The notes under the pieces are model-generated. The model was not told the origin of the DNA, ran no database searches, and saw only the letters and a list, made by a program, of their open reading frames with translations. The translations under genes were made by a program, and so were the position numbers. Shown here one piece after another: positions 12,062-23,417 of a stretch of 64,000 bases of DNA. Source of the stretch: Pyronema omphalodes (taxonomy: Eukaryota; Ascomycota; Pezizomycetes; Pezizales; Pyronemataceae); contig JAJJXM010000053.1 of NCBI GenBank assembly GCA_024516155.1, positions 248,001 through 312,000 of the forward strand, given 5' to 3'. How positions within the stretch are numbered: position 1 is the stretch's first letter; each line of letters opens with the position of its first letter.

Positions 12062-13890
12062 GGCTGTGATTTGCGTTAGAGGCATCAGTTATGATTTCCA
12101 GCAACCCAAGAAACCCAAGATATAAGCACAGAAATATTATTATTTATATATTTACCCAAGTACCGAATAATACTTCTCACCCCTCCCTACTCCATAAACC
12201 AGTTCCTTTGGACAATCCAATTTTCGCATGTTTCGCAGGTTTTGAAGGTTTCGCAGTTTGAAATAGTTTATTTGCAGGCTGCAGGTTGTATATGTTTTGT
12301 ATTATGTATATTAATTTCGGGGTACTGGGTTTTGTGGTTTAATGGTCGGTTTAATGGCTGGTTTATGGTGGACTGGATTGGGTTGTCTTATGGTGGAAAT
12401 AGGATAATGGTTTGTGGAGTTGGTTTTGGTTGTTGTTTGGAAGTGGGGTGTATAACTGTGAGGTCTGTTCTTAGACTAGGTACTAGGTATGGTAGATGAA
12501 TATCGCTGGACTAGATATCATTGGACTAGGTATGATAAACACCCTTAGACAAGACAAGATATGCTTAGATAAGTTTAGACAAACATAAATATTCTTTTTC
12601 ACTCTCCGAGAAGATTCAAGAGCGTTATGTACATAGAAGGTTTTTGGTCGGTTGTAACTTGTAACTTGTAAACTGCAACTTATAAACTACAACTTACAAC
12701 CTGATATATGTAGCAACGAATAGCAACTAATACCCCCAAATATACAGTTAAGAACACATGACACAACAACTAACAAACAGCAAACAATAGTTTTCCAAAT
12801 CAGCATTCTGCATTTATTTCACACATCATAAAACCCCGAGGACTTCATCCTCATTTTAATTCCATTGACCGCCTTCACGAAAATGCACTCGGAAAATAAA
12901 ATAGAGTGATATCTGGTGAGATTATGGAACAGAGGTGATGCCAGATGCGTTTTAACTGTGGGGTTACAGAGAGTCAAAGACATTGGGGTAATTTTATTTC
13001 TGGCTGCTGATATTTGTATGAAATATATTCAGGTTCGTGGAGATTGGGTTGCTTGATTTACGGGGCTGTGGGCTTTGTGGGGGTTGTTTATCTTTAGTCA
13101 CAGTCTTTGATTTTAACTGCTAGGTGACATAAGATATCTACATACTAGATATTAGATACTAGATACTAGATACTAGATGCTAGATACGAGATATCCGTAC
13201 TGGTATGCATTATGATTATGATTATATTACTTGGAAAGGGTAGTGGTATGAATAGGAGCTTTGAATAGGAGCCCGGAACGGGGGTTTTGGATGTGGATGG
13301 GTATATGGTATATAGTATATACAGACTGTAATGTATGACGAGTTATTGCATTTATGGGTTTTAAGTTTTGGGTGTCAGGGAAGGGGGCGGGGGGGGAGGG
13401 GGGGTTGGCTTGATTGATTGTTGTGGGAATGGAGGGAGGGTTGATGGTTGATGGTTGAGGGTTGAGGGCCGGTGGTTGATAGTTGAGGTTTGAGTAATGT
13501 ATATATATATATAGTTCAGTTGTGTTTTCCTTCTCCTTCTTCTTCTGGACATAATTGATTTCTTACGGATTATTTATCACTATTCTTGCAAGGGAGATTG
13601 AATATGTAAAGTTATCAAAAGATGTTTTGATAGGCATGATCAATTTAGTAGTAGTAACTGTAGCATCGTATGTGTACATACACAGGTACCCGTAACCCAA
13701 GGACTTAAGTTTAAATCGCATCCAACCATTTTGAAGTTTACAATCAACTCTAGATATATCATCTATATATCATAACCAAACAACAACAACAATTAATAAA
13801 CTCCTCAATCCGGACTTTTCTATGTTTTTCTTTACAAAAAACAAAAAAATTTGACAAAGAAAGTAGAAAAAAGGAAAATAAGAAAAGGGA

Positions 13891-13956
13891 AAGAAAAGGG
13901 CAAGAAAAGGGCAAGAAAAGGGCAAGAAAAGGGCAAGAAAAGGGCAAGAAAGAGGC
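13891..13956. repeat. 11-base minisatellite, 5 perfect copies plus a variant
   Basis: The unit AAGAAAAGGGC is repeated in register from 13891 to 13945 and is followed by one variant copy. A degenerate half-copy precedes it. Confidence 0.9.
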
Positions 13957-14057
13957 AAGATATAAAGCAATTCTATCCTCCATAATCCAAACCTCAGCCT
14001 GCAATCTACAATTCCAAATTCCAGATTCCCGACTCCAAATTCCAAAACACCCCCCTT

Positions 14058-14084
14058 CCCCCCCCCCCCCCCCCCCCCCCCCCC
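14058..14084. repeat. Poly-C run, 27 C
   Basis: The longest homopolymer in the window, 27 consecutive C after a CCCCCTT start. It lies about 550 bases past the 3' end of the paraoxonase gene. Its true length in the genome is likely to be uncertain or variable. Confidence 0.9.
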
Positions 14085-14628
14085 TCAAAGCAGATCCATC
14101 ATCTACAGATCAACAACCGCGGCCTACATCCCCCACCATTTACAAGGAACTCCAACACTACGACACTACGACACTACCGACACTACCGCTACTTCTCTAC
14201 CATACCATACAGAACACCGCTATAAAATGGTGGGGAACACTCGGCGACTCCATAAAGCGAAGATGGGTCGTGATGGTTAGACTATAATAGGTAAGATCCG
14301 GTGGGGAAGGTATCCACTATAGATGTCATCTTGCAGATACTGTGGGGTAGGTGATGTGGGGCTTGGGACTTCTGATTTCTGGCTTCTAGCTTCTGGATTT
14401 GGTGGGGTGCGGGATCATCGGAGGAGAGATGAGGTGGGGCTAAGCTGGGGACGATTTCCACACGGGTTTGGAGAAAGGGACTTTTTGAACTGGCTGGCTG
14501 GCTGGTTGGTTGTGTTATCACAGTAGGTATCAGTTACGATTGTTCTGTGCGTTGTAAAAAAGAAATAAGAAGAAATATTAGAGAAAAATGAATTATGTAC
14601 ATTTTGAGGTAGTTATAGATGTAAAAAA

Positions 14629-15997
14629 TTACTCCATGTTGGTGCACTTTAGGATTCCCTTGAAGGTCAATCCTGTGATCAGGAGGTCTCCCTTGGGCTT
14701 TTCGGCATACTCAATCTCCTGCTCCTCCTCTTCCTCTTCCTCTTCCTCGTCATCATTATCAGCGCCCTTTGTAACATGCTCCTTCTTCTTTGCCTCATAA
14801 GGAATAAAGATAGCAGTGGTACTCATATTTCCCAAGACACCATATCCATCCATAACAATCTCCTCAACAGCAGGAGGAGCAGTGTAACCCCCACCATAAA
14901 ACGAGCTTCCAATCTGCTTCGTGGAGAATCTCTTAACCAACATTCCCGGTCCCTCTTGGGCATTTAGATCCTCGATATAAGGCGCAACCGGAAGCCCTCT
15001 CGCAGGACCAGCAACATAAAGATCATCACCCGAGCGCGCCAGGTTATCTCCAAGCATTTTAACCGGGACTTTCTGAATCTCCTCCAACACATCAGCTCCT
15101 TTATGTGAGAAGGCACGAACATCTCCGTTGAAAATCTCGGAGACATAAATCTTTCTATCAACGGGATTCTTGTCACCCGCGATACCATTCGCTCCTATCA
15201 TACCCTCCACGACGCGTTTCCATCCAGTAGACACACTGTAGTAGGAAACCCATGTCCAGGGTCTTCGGCCTATCATCTCTACGGTTTTCATATGTCCATC
15301 AGCATAGACATGGTCGTTTGTAACAAAGAAAGCCGAGTCATCATCAAGCTCCGGGAGGGCGAAGATATCATTAGGATGCATAGCAGCATTTTTGTCCGTT
15401 GTAGGGATTCTCGAAACATGGGTAGCATAGTTTGTAGTAGGATCGTGATGGAACTTTTCAATCACACTACCATTCTGAATATGGTTGATGATGATGATGG
15501 AAACGGTTCCATCGTCGCGTTCATTAATATCGAAACCGTGGAACGACCGTTCGCTAGCTAAAGTCGATTCCGTCGGAAAGTTCCGAAGCTCAAGCTCAAT
15601 TACATCGTCGGTTGCGAGATCCCATCGGAAGAGCTTATCGCCGCTGAAGCTTCGTGGTGTGCTGGAGAGCTGGTTGTAACGTGGCCAGTACTTTTGACGG
15701 TTCGTGAAGTCGGTAACACAGGCGGTGTAGATGCTGGATCCGACTAGATGGATGTCTTCGCAGCCTTTAAGCTTCTCGGGATGTACGTTGTGGCATTTTG
15801 ATTTCAGGTTCGTGACATGAGCTGTGTATGGGGACCAATCGCTGTGAAAGTTGAAGATGCTGTTTGTCTCAATGGCGAAAGGTATGAACCACGCGAGGAA
15901 AGCTGTTGCTATGTGTTAGCTTCATTCAAGGGGGAGTTGGGTCGACAGACGAACCAACAAGCGCAACGCCACCTGGGAGGAGAAGTTTCGAAGACAT
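14629..15997 (-). CDS. Paraoxonase/arylesterase-family protein (six-bladed beta-propeller)
   Basis: Two exons, 15997-15955 and 15902-14629, with a 52-base intron; 438 aa. The first exon and start of the second encode MSSKLLLPGG and AFLAWFIPFA, a signal peptide or signal anchor. Every key position of the PON1 fold can be placed: the ED pair (63-64, calcium ligand E), HG (137) and NH (156) matching the histidine dyad, NDI (192), TNDH (about 209-212), ANGI (253) and DN (300-301). All predicted calcium ligands and both catalytic histidines are therefore present, which argues for an active secreted or membrane-bound lactonase/esterase. Unusual for the family is a run of D/E near the C-terminus (reading DDEEEEEEEEEQE), encoded by a TCCTCT-like repeat at about 14718-14755. 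The substrate cannot be told from sequence. Confidence 0.9.
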
Positions 15998-18900
15998 GTT
16001 GGCATCCGCTGATAATGAGATGACTCCTGGTTTGCGGAGATGGATGCGCGATCTCGGCTATCTATATTGCTGGATCTTATTTTTTGTGGGGCGGCATCGG
16101 TAATGCTACCGGTAGGCGTCTGAGCATGTGAGACAGGTGCAGTATGTACTCCACAGTCAATGCGTAAGTACATTTGTATTAGGTATGCGTTGCTATGATC
16201 ACAATACATGGGTGAACCGGTTAAAATCTCCAGGAAGCGTTTCTAAAATTTTCAAATATACTCTAAACTATTTCCCAACTTTCAACCAGACAAGGTTGAA
16301 ATAGCACCACGATTATCAACTACCTCTCAAATCAGGGCAAGAGTATAATCATTCGAAATATGTACTACATTAAAAATTTGAAAGTAGGATAATATTCTAC
16401 GAGCTCCCTATTCCTAAATCCTTCTCAGAAGTTGGATCAATTTAGATGGTGTTTGGTACTGGTCATAAATAACCCAGCATGTAGATTAACCAGTGCAATG
16501 TCACAAAACTACACATTATATCATTATTCAGCTAACAATTCACTGAAGAGCTCCATATTTTACACCAATGATCAATCCCAGAGGTGTTTACTGACCCGGC
16601 CTATCACACTATGTCTGAACTTCACAGCTTCATGTTGACGCTGTTACACGACCCGGTCAGTAATCTCATAACGTAACGCATCCACCTTAATCCGTCACTC
16701 AAGCATCATTATCCAGCGGCCCGGATCCGATGCTTACGTTGAGATGCCCATCACCTGATATAAGCCCGCAGCTCCTTGGATTAATGATCAATTGTGCTTC
16801 TACATCGGTGGGTAAGCGCCGCATATGCTACTACATCCATGCAAGGAACCTACATATCAAACAATGCGAGGAACTCAATTCATTAGCAGCACGAATATCT
16901 TCAGGGACTCAATTTTTTTCTCGAATTTTGTGGTAATTAATTAATATTTACGGGATGAAACATTCTTTATATACCAGACCCTAGGAGTTAATAAATATTC
17001 CCATGAATCCGCTGAGTTTTTTTTGCAAGTATTACGGGCCTTGTTAATGCCGTAATGAGGATTCGCAGGATCTTTGACGGCTATATTTGAGGTTGTGAGT
17101 CCGCCTTGGACAATGGTGGATGACTTTTTGCTGAGATATTGGTCCTTTACTACGTTCTGGAGAAATTAGTCCTGTTTCTCGATAACAATGATTGTAAGGT
17201 AATATTCTTTGATCAACCGCTCTACAATCGCTACCAGTCAAGTCCAACTGTTGAAAATCTTCGTCGAAGATAAAACTTGAAGAGTTTTGTGGAGCCAAAG
17301 ACTAAACTTACTGAGCTTATGGAGAAGATGAAGTTGCCCCTCGTTACAAAACATTCAGGCGGAAGGTAAATTAATCTTAAGTTGTGGTTCCAATAATGCC
17401 GACAAATAAATCTTATTATATTTCCTACATCCCATTCCTTACTCTTCAGATGAAAGTCATAGTACAACAAAAAGTTTCTCTTACAATATGACAATTAGTG
17501 CCAGCCTCAACGCTACACCATACTCTATCACTCTGCCCCATAACTTTGAAACTTGAGGAATGGGTTTCCTCTGAAATATTTTTACTAAACGACTGCTTTG
17601 GTCTTGCCATTTCCGGTGAATGCACGTCTTGGATTCGGCTAGTTTATAAGTCACTCCAAGATTTACTCGATGTTGTGGGAAGTGTATTGTTTGGTAGCTC
17701 AAAACTGGCTAAGAGTGCAGGAGAATGTTTTGTACATGTCTGATGTACTAGTTATATCCAAATCCAGACACTGTTAAACTGATCAATCTCTGAAAAGTCA
17801 TTGTTTATATTCGGAAGGGTTTGTTTTCCTTGAATACTGTTACTGATGTTGTCGTTTTGAGTCGGTAGAGAAGCTCGGTATCTATTGGAAGTAATTTGAT
17901 TATAGAACTTTCAGTGATGTATGAGCAGGTGAGTTTTGCGTTTTTACCGAGTAGGTAGAGGTTAGATAACAGCTGTTACATTGTACTGAGCGATTCCTGG
18001 TTGTAACGCATGCGTTATTACTTGCGGTTAAAGATGTGAAAATACGAGGGGAGACTGAGGCAGCAATTTATACGAGGTATGAAGAAGGACAACGGACAAT
18101 ACTGATTGCCTTTGTGCATCCAAGTTATACAATGGTATTGGAATTCATGGGGCTCGTATTACCCTTGTCTAGAAATAAGTGTTCAACCAACTGCCTAGGC
18201 TATCGCTTATTATTCATAGACGTGTGGCTCGGGGGGGAATATTGTTGCGGATGTAACGGTTCGTACGACAACTGTCAGCACACAGCGTAAGATACGGATG
18301 GAAAAACAGTTCGTCAGCATCAGTAGGATATGTACGGAGTATATTTGTCAGAGTTCAGCTGTATAAATTCCTATGAGTCAATGACACTGAGTTATATCTA
18401 TACAGAACAGTAAATTTCTACAACAAAAGCAGTGTTTATTTTCTTCTTCGTAAGTATGTAGGTTGTAAACATTCAATCCTGCAGGTGATAAAAATGATAA
18501 TAACGTGCGGTGTGCACACACGATTCGATCAAGTCCACTGCTTTAATTTAGATCTTATCATTTGAAATCAGTTATAAGAAACTTCTTAACGTTTCCATTC
18601 GTCGTAGGTATTCAGAATTTGACTGTGTTAAAGGTCTTACCACATCAGAGGGACTGTCCACACGAATCATTATTCCTAGAACAATAGTTGTGCCGTAGGT
18701 CCTCAAAACTTTTGCCCTTCCGATCAGTCCGAATTTTGATGTGCTTGAAAATTCTATTCTTGGCGTAATGCTCTCTTACGAACAAGCCGGGTTTTATTTA
18801 AGCTCTGCACTTCAGCTGCACATAACCCCCATGGCCGCTTAGTAGAAAACCCTATGCCCTATCTCCTACCATCCCAACATCCTCTAGTCAGCACCCACAA

Positions 18901-19398
18901 AAACTGCATCCGATATCGTTTGGATAAATGTCTTCATAACACAGTTTCCCATGCCCAGAAGATATTTTGAGAACACCGTCAGCGGGCCGCTCCCTGTCCG
19001 TAATCCCGCGGCGATCAGTACGCGGCTATGTTCACCGGGATATGACCAAGTGCATCCAACATCCCTTGTAAACCTCCGTTCAACCCCGGCTTCTACTTGT
19101 ACCTACATACTTTCAATGCTCATACCATATGTACCCGTAACACACCCAAGCTGAATATACCTCTCAATAGAACCCTACACCAAAATTTTTAATTTTAGAA
19201 AATTCAATTCAGTTTATGCAAAGGAAAGATCAAATTCAAGTTGAACAACATGATATAAGCCAAGGCAGTACGTCCAGTTGTTTTCTTCTTCATCCTCTTC
19301 ATCCAACTGAACTTCTTCCCTATCGTCTTTCAGCATCCTCTCAGATTCAATAATTTGCTTCATCAATCAAAGCTTCTCGACCTCAGAAAAAACAAAAT
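15998..19398. other. 3.4 kb interval without a supportable gene
   Basis: The sequence is more complex than the repeat blocks and moderately AT-rich. I could not chain any of its short frames (the longest are 81-87 codons near 17231-17743) into a spliced protein I recognise. It may contain decayed mobile-element or gene remnants or a noncoding RNA. The last 150 bases before 19399 are a C/T-rich leader typical of strongly expressed fungal genes and belong to the CBM14 gene promoter. Confidence 0.6.
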
Positions 19399-20220
19399 AT
19401 GTTATTCCGCAACCTCGCCCTATTAGCTCTGGCCGCCTCCGTCTCCGCCATTTCCTCCGCCCAAGATTCTGAGGATATCAATCAAGCAGTAGAAATAGCC
19501 CACGTCCCAGACAATGCCAACTTTGCCGAATCCGCCGACGCAGGCGAAACAACCATCGTGTTGACCATGCTAAGCACCAGCACAAACTTCATCACAGCCA
19601 CAGATGCAGCAACTCCATCAATCAAATCCCCTCTATTTGCCATGCCCACACCAACCGCAAACTCCCCCAGGCCTGATAACTCAGCCAACCCTATCGGCGA
19701 TACCAATATCCTGATCCCCACAGACAGGGTCAATACTCGTCCCAACCTCCTTCCTTCTCCCACCCCATCCGTGGGTTTCGGTTTAGCCCATGACACCAAC
19801 CCCACAAAGTCCAGCAAATGCAAACCGACCGGAATCTTCCCACGTCCAGGTGGTGGCTCTGCTTCTCCTGTTCCATCCCCTGTGATACCTCCTTATGCTA
19901 ACACCACTCTGCCCGACTCCGGCAATCCCCAACCATATCCTACTGCCACATTACCAACAATCCCAGGGACTACAGGACTCCCGATGGCTTCGGGTGTTCC
20001 ATCCAACCAAGAAGGAACTTGGATTGGAAGCTGTGATGGGCCTTCAAAAGGTGGAGTTAAGATGTTGCCGGATTCAGTGAATTGTAATGTTTACTGGGTT
20101 TGTGATCATAATAAGCCTAGGAAGATGAACTGTGCTCCGGGAACTGAGTTTTTGGCTTCCGGACATAGATGCGATTTCCCGAGGAATGGAGGATGTAAGG
20201 CGAAGGGCTCCAGTAGTTAA
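19399..20220 (+). CDS. Secreted protein with a C-terminal CBM14 (peritrophin-A type) chitin-binding domain
   Basis: A single exon of 273 aa. Residues 1-17 (MLFRNLALLALAASVSA) are a clear signal peptide. Residues of about 20-205 are P/S/T/N-rich with no fold I recognise and are likely O-glycosylated. The last 64 residues hold six cysteines (212, 229, 235, 245, 258, 266) and the aromatic signature VNCNVYWVC, with CAPGTEF and CDFP blocks. This is the peritrophin-A/CBM14 pattern, which binds chitin; fungal proteins of this class include Avr4-like proteins that shield hyphal walls from plant chitinases. The start follows a C/T-rich leader and AAAACAAAAT. No intron or GPI signal is seen. Chitin binding is an inference from the domain; a wall-protective or effector role is speculation. 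Confidence 0.87.
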   Translation: MLFRNLALLALAASVSAISSAQDSEDINQAVEIAHVPDNANFAESADAGETTIVLTMLSTSTNFITATDAATPSIKSPLFAMPTPTANSPRPDNSANPIGDTNILIPTDRVNTRPNLLPSPTPSVGFGLAHDTNPTKSSKCKPTGIFPRPGGGSASPVPSPVIPPYANTTLPDSGNPQPYPTATLPTIPGTTGLPMASGVPSNQEGTWIGSCDGPSKGGVKMLPDSVNCNVYWVCDHNKPRKMNCAPGTEFLASGHRCDFPRNGGCKAKGSSS

Positions 20221-21281
20221 GAGGGGTTGAAAGGGATTGTTGTACCAGTTGAGAGGACTGCTATGGTAGGGTGGATATAGAAATGCATACGATGGTACAT
20301 GTTTGGGAGGTTCGAAAGCCATGCAAGTTATTAGATTCACGGGCATTGGGATTTATCTGCATTTTGTTATATATTGGCGTTTGGTTTTATCATTAAAATT
20401 TATAGCAAAATTTGTTCTTCTTATTCAATGTTGTGATGGATTGTGAATATTGCACTGAATATAAAGTTTTCTGTATGAGGTCCATGAAGCAAGAACGTCT
20501 AGAAACGGGCAGATTTGTACCGGCGACAAAAGTCGGAAGGGAACAAGCAATGCCCTGTCTATGGAAAGCCCAACTTTCTCTGCCGGTAAACACTTGTGAA
20601 ACCCCACAAATCACAGTACACTGTAATCTTTCCGGCCGGAGAGATAATCTGATATCACACTTCAAACTCGTCTTCAGACATTCCACCGGTCAGGTTTTAA
20701 ACGTTGTGAGCTGTAATAAAACTACTGGCGTCCAGGAATTCAACTTAAAAGCAACGACAACCCACAAAGATTTCTGTTGAGGTAACGAAAACTCATAATA
20801 CATTTGAAGTCATACATAATCACCAAACGCTCCGCTCAACGCCTAGATTAAACTAACTTCCACAGAAATTACAACTCCCGCTTGATATCCGCTCCATACC
20901 AATTTAAATCTCAGAGAACATTCGTTACACAACAATTCCATTCTCCCACCACTTCCCAACGACCCAGCCCGCACCTCCTGGGGCCCACCAACCACCCACA
21001 CCGTCCAAGCCATACCTATTCCGTTTCAAAAAGACCATTCAGCCACCCAACATTTTTTCTATCGGCGGGATTCAAAAGCCATTTCTTTTTTCTTTGCAAA
21101 GCACCACCAAAACTGCGTAGCCGAAGCGAGAAAAAAAAATTATATCAACTTCCTGCGACCTTTTCTTTCACTCATCTTCATAATAACAAAGAAAACCTCA
21201 TAAAACGAACCTTCTTCGAAATCCCGCCGGAGGTATAGAACAAGGGGGGGGGGGGGGGGGGGGAATGCGTAAAAGTTTCAC
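20221..21281. other. Convergent 3' intergenic region with a 20-base G run
   Basis: This lies between the 3' ends of the CBM14 gene (plus) and the F-box gene (minus). Open frames of about 120 codons on the plus strand (20412-20780 and 20882-21238) show no domain and no exon-like codon use. A run of 20 G occupies 21244-21263, directly downstream of the F-box gene. Confidence 0.65.
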
Positions 21282-22672
21282 TTACCCATATCCTCGTCCA
21301 GATTCGTCTCCATACTCCCACACTCCCGCAGGCCCTTTGTCCCCAGCATCTTCCGCTTGTGACTCAAGGATTTCAATCAGATCTTCAACATCTTCGGAGC
21401 GCTCAAGCGCCAGCCATTTCAGCCGCCTTGATACGCGAACGATTCGAAGTTGTGGTAGGCGGTCTTCGGCGATAGCGATGAAAACGTCATTTGGTTGGAC
21501 TTTGTGTTCGACACCAGGGTTACCGGAGGAATCGAGATCGAGACGGCGGAGAGGGTGGTTCACTGGGCTACTGCCCTCGTCAAAGAAATGCGAGGAGATA
21601 TAATCGGCGGCAACGACAAGATAGGTGAGGTTCGGGCAGAGGTTAAGCACATTGTCCAAGGCGTTGAATGCGAGACATGGCATGGGATAGTTAATGCTCA
21701 AGGTGGTGAGCTGCTGAGAAAGGGCACTAAGAAGGCAAACAATACTATTCTGTTTCGTGAAAGGGCAGTGAGAGATATGGAGCGAACTGAGAGACTGGAG
21801 GGATTGGAGGGACTCGGGAATGCTTTGTTCCTGCATCAAGTAATCCAAAATTGCTCCGGATATAGAGAATCGTTGTAGCTTCTGTGGCCATTGAAACTTT
21901 GTCTTTGGGCGCGTAAGTATGGAGCATCGCGGAAAATTCAGAGTTTGAAGATTCGGTAGGTCGCATATGTGTCGGAAGAGGTCGTCAAGGTTTACCGCCT
22001 GGCTTATCAGGGATAGGTCGAGGATACGGAGTTTATGGCAATGACCGAGTGCGACAATACAGTTATATCCGAAACTTGCTTGTGGAGCAACGAACTCCTC
22101 GAGACTCGCCTGTACACGGCGGAGAAGTCGTGCATTCTGGGAAGGGCGACCTTCGTGTACCAGATGGGAGAGATCGAGCTGCTTCACAAGCGACCCCAAC
22201 GCGCACGGCTTTATGTTGGTGCTACTCGGAGATATTGTTGTCACAAACGCGTTATAGTTTTTGCCGGTAATTTTTGGATACCGATACCTGCGCAGCTCCG
22301 TCAGCTTTGCTACGCTGCGCGGAAGGGCGAACTGCCGGAGGCAACATACAGGAATGGCTGTGAAGCGTGATACCAAAGTCTCGAGACTTTGCTAGTAGCT
22401 GCGAATACTTCCTGCTCTCTGGATCCAACAAACTCCAACACCAAACATATTATCTCCATAGGCAAGAAGTTCGCAATACCGGCATGGCCATTTCGTTTGG
22501 GGGTGGGTGGCGGCGTAAGCTCCAGCATCGAGGGCCTTTCGTTTCCAGCCAGCTCGCCGTTTTCGTCTTCAATGCGCACAAGTCCACTGATTTCGTCGGT
22601 GTTGAAGGTCAAACCCGACATGGTGGTTTCCAATGCTGAAATAAGGCGATCATTAGATTTCTTGACTGCCAT
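21282..22672 (-). CDS. F-box protein with leucine-rich-repeat-like C-terminal half
   Basis: Two exons, 22672-22350 and 22287-21282, with a 62-base intron (GTATGT donor, GCTGAC branch, GCGCAG acceptor); 442 aa. The two halves are in different frames. Splicing gives QPFLYRYPKITGKNY, which joins the F-box end to the start of the repeat region as in this fungal family. F-box: residues of about 70-110, reading LPMEIICLVLEFV and ATSKVSRLWYHAS. The C-terminal part has loosely repeated leucine motifs (LRILDLSL, LQTLNFPRC, LSSLHISHC, LTTLSINYP, LRRLDLDSS). Such proteins are substrate adaptors for SCF ubiquitin ligases; the target is unknown. The frame stops at a TAA that is itself inside a GTAAGT, so a short extra 3' exon near 21200 is possible. 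Confidence 0.8.
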
Positions 22673-23417
22673 TGTTGCAGATCGTGGTCGAGTGTGGTGG
22701 GATGTGGTGGGGAGGTCCTGCTTTATGGCTGATCTTGCGCCAGTAGGCTTGGCTGCCGGGGGACATTGGAAATACAGGACATCGTGTATCGCAGCTGCAG
22801 AAGAATCGATGGGCTGTTGCTACATTCGGATTAGATGACTATTAATATGGATTAGATATACAAATTATTAATTTGAATTCAATATCGTCATTGTGTAAGA
22901 GTTCTAGCAGTGGCTGGAATAGATCAATGATGATTACATTGCCAATATAGGAATATCATTAAAGAGCTGCATGTACTGCTTAACACAAACATTGCGGACC
23001 TCACTAATGACACGCTCAGGCACGCACAGTAACTATCCCCACCCACCCACCACCGTCTAGGGCCAGGGCTAGCTAATCAAAACATGCTTAATACACAGAC
23101 TGAAATACAAAAATCAACACCGTCGTCTACAACCCGTCGGCCGCCATCCGACACATGCTCACTCTGACTATCCTGATCGAGTCCCTAATACAATGCAAAA
23201 AAAAACAGTGACTAAGATGCATAGCAAAAAAAACCCCATCGCGCGTGTCCGTTCCAGTTCAGCTCATTCATAGTATAGGGTAATCCCATTTCGGCAAAAT
23301 ACAACATGGCCCTCGATTCTTTTTTTCTTGTCTGGACACATAGAGCTGCCAATAAAACCCGTAGTGCGGAAGAACCGTTGTCGACAAGGCTTCTCATTCA
23401 GATGTCTAAAACGCTAC
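22673..23417. other. Intergenic region upstream of the F-box gene
   Basis: This should contain the F-box gene promoter and the 3' UTR of the V-ATPase gene. I see no coding frame or repeat of note. Antisense frames crossing 22389-22838 are shadows of the F-box exon. Confidence 0.6.

Larger units (their letters stand above)
7629..14628. other. 7 kb gene-free, repeat-rich interval
   Basis: The first few hundred bases (to about 8200) are the tea1 promoter side, with TCGTCTGTTCGTC-like and TGTCTGCTGTCTGC repeats. The rest shows no frame with exon-like codon use and no recognisable protein. Short repeats change unit every few hundred bases: poly-G at 8278-8292, GCAACAA at 8838-8878, GGAAGGAA at 9560-9640, TTTTGG at 9814-9850, AAGTCGTAAGTCAT-like at 10070-10145, ATATAGCGTAA at 10580-10622, GGGACTAGTTA at 10975-11015, the 11945-12061 nonamer, the 13891-13956 array and a C run at 14058-14084. 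Noncoding RNA genes cannot be excluded by eye. Confidence 0.7.

Noticed and set aside
17044..17743. Overlapping short frames on both strands that might be a spliced gene
   Set aside because: I tried to chain them, but no consistent splice sites gave a continuous protein with recognisable blocks.
22310..22376. Apparent frameshift between the F-box half and the repeat half of the gene at 21-22.7 kb
   Set aside because: A 62-base intron (22288-22349) with GTATGT donor, GCTGAC branch and CAG acceptor joins the frames and yields the family-typical FLYRYPKITGKNY, so no pseudogene is needed.
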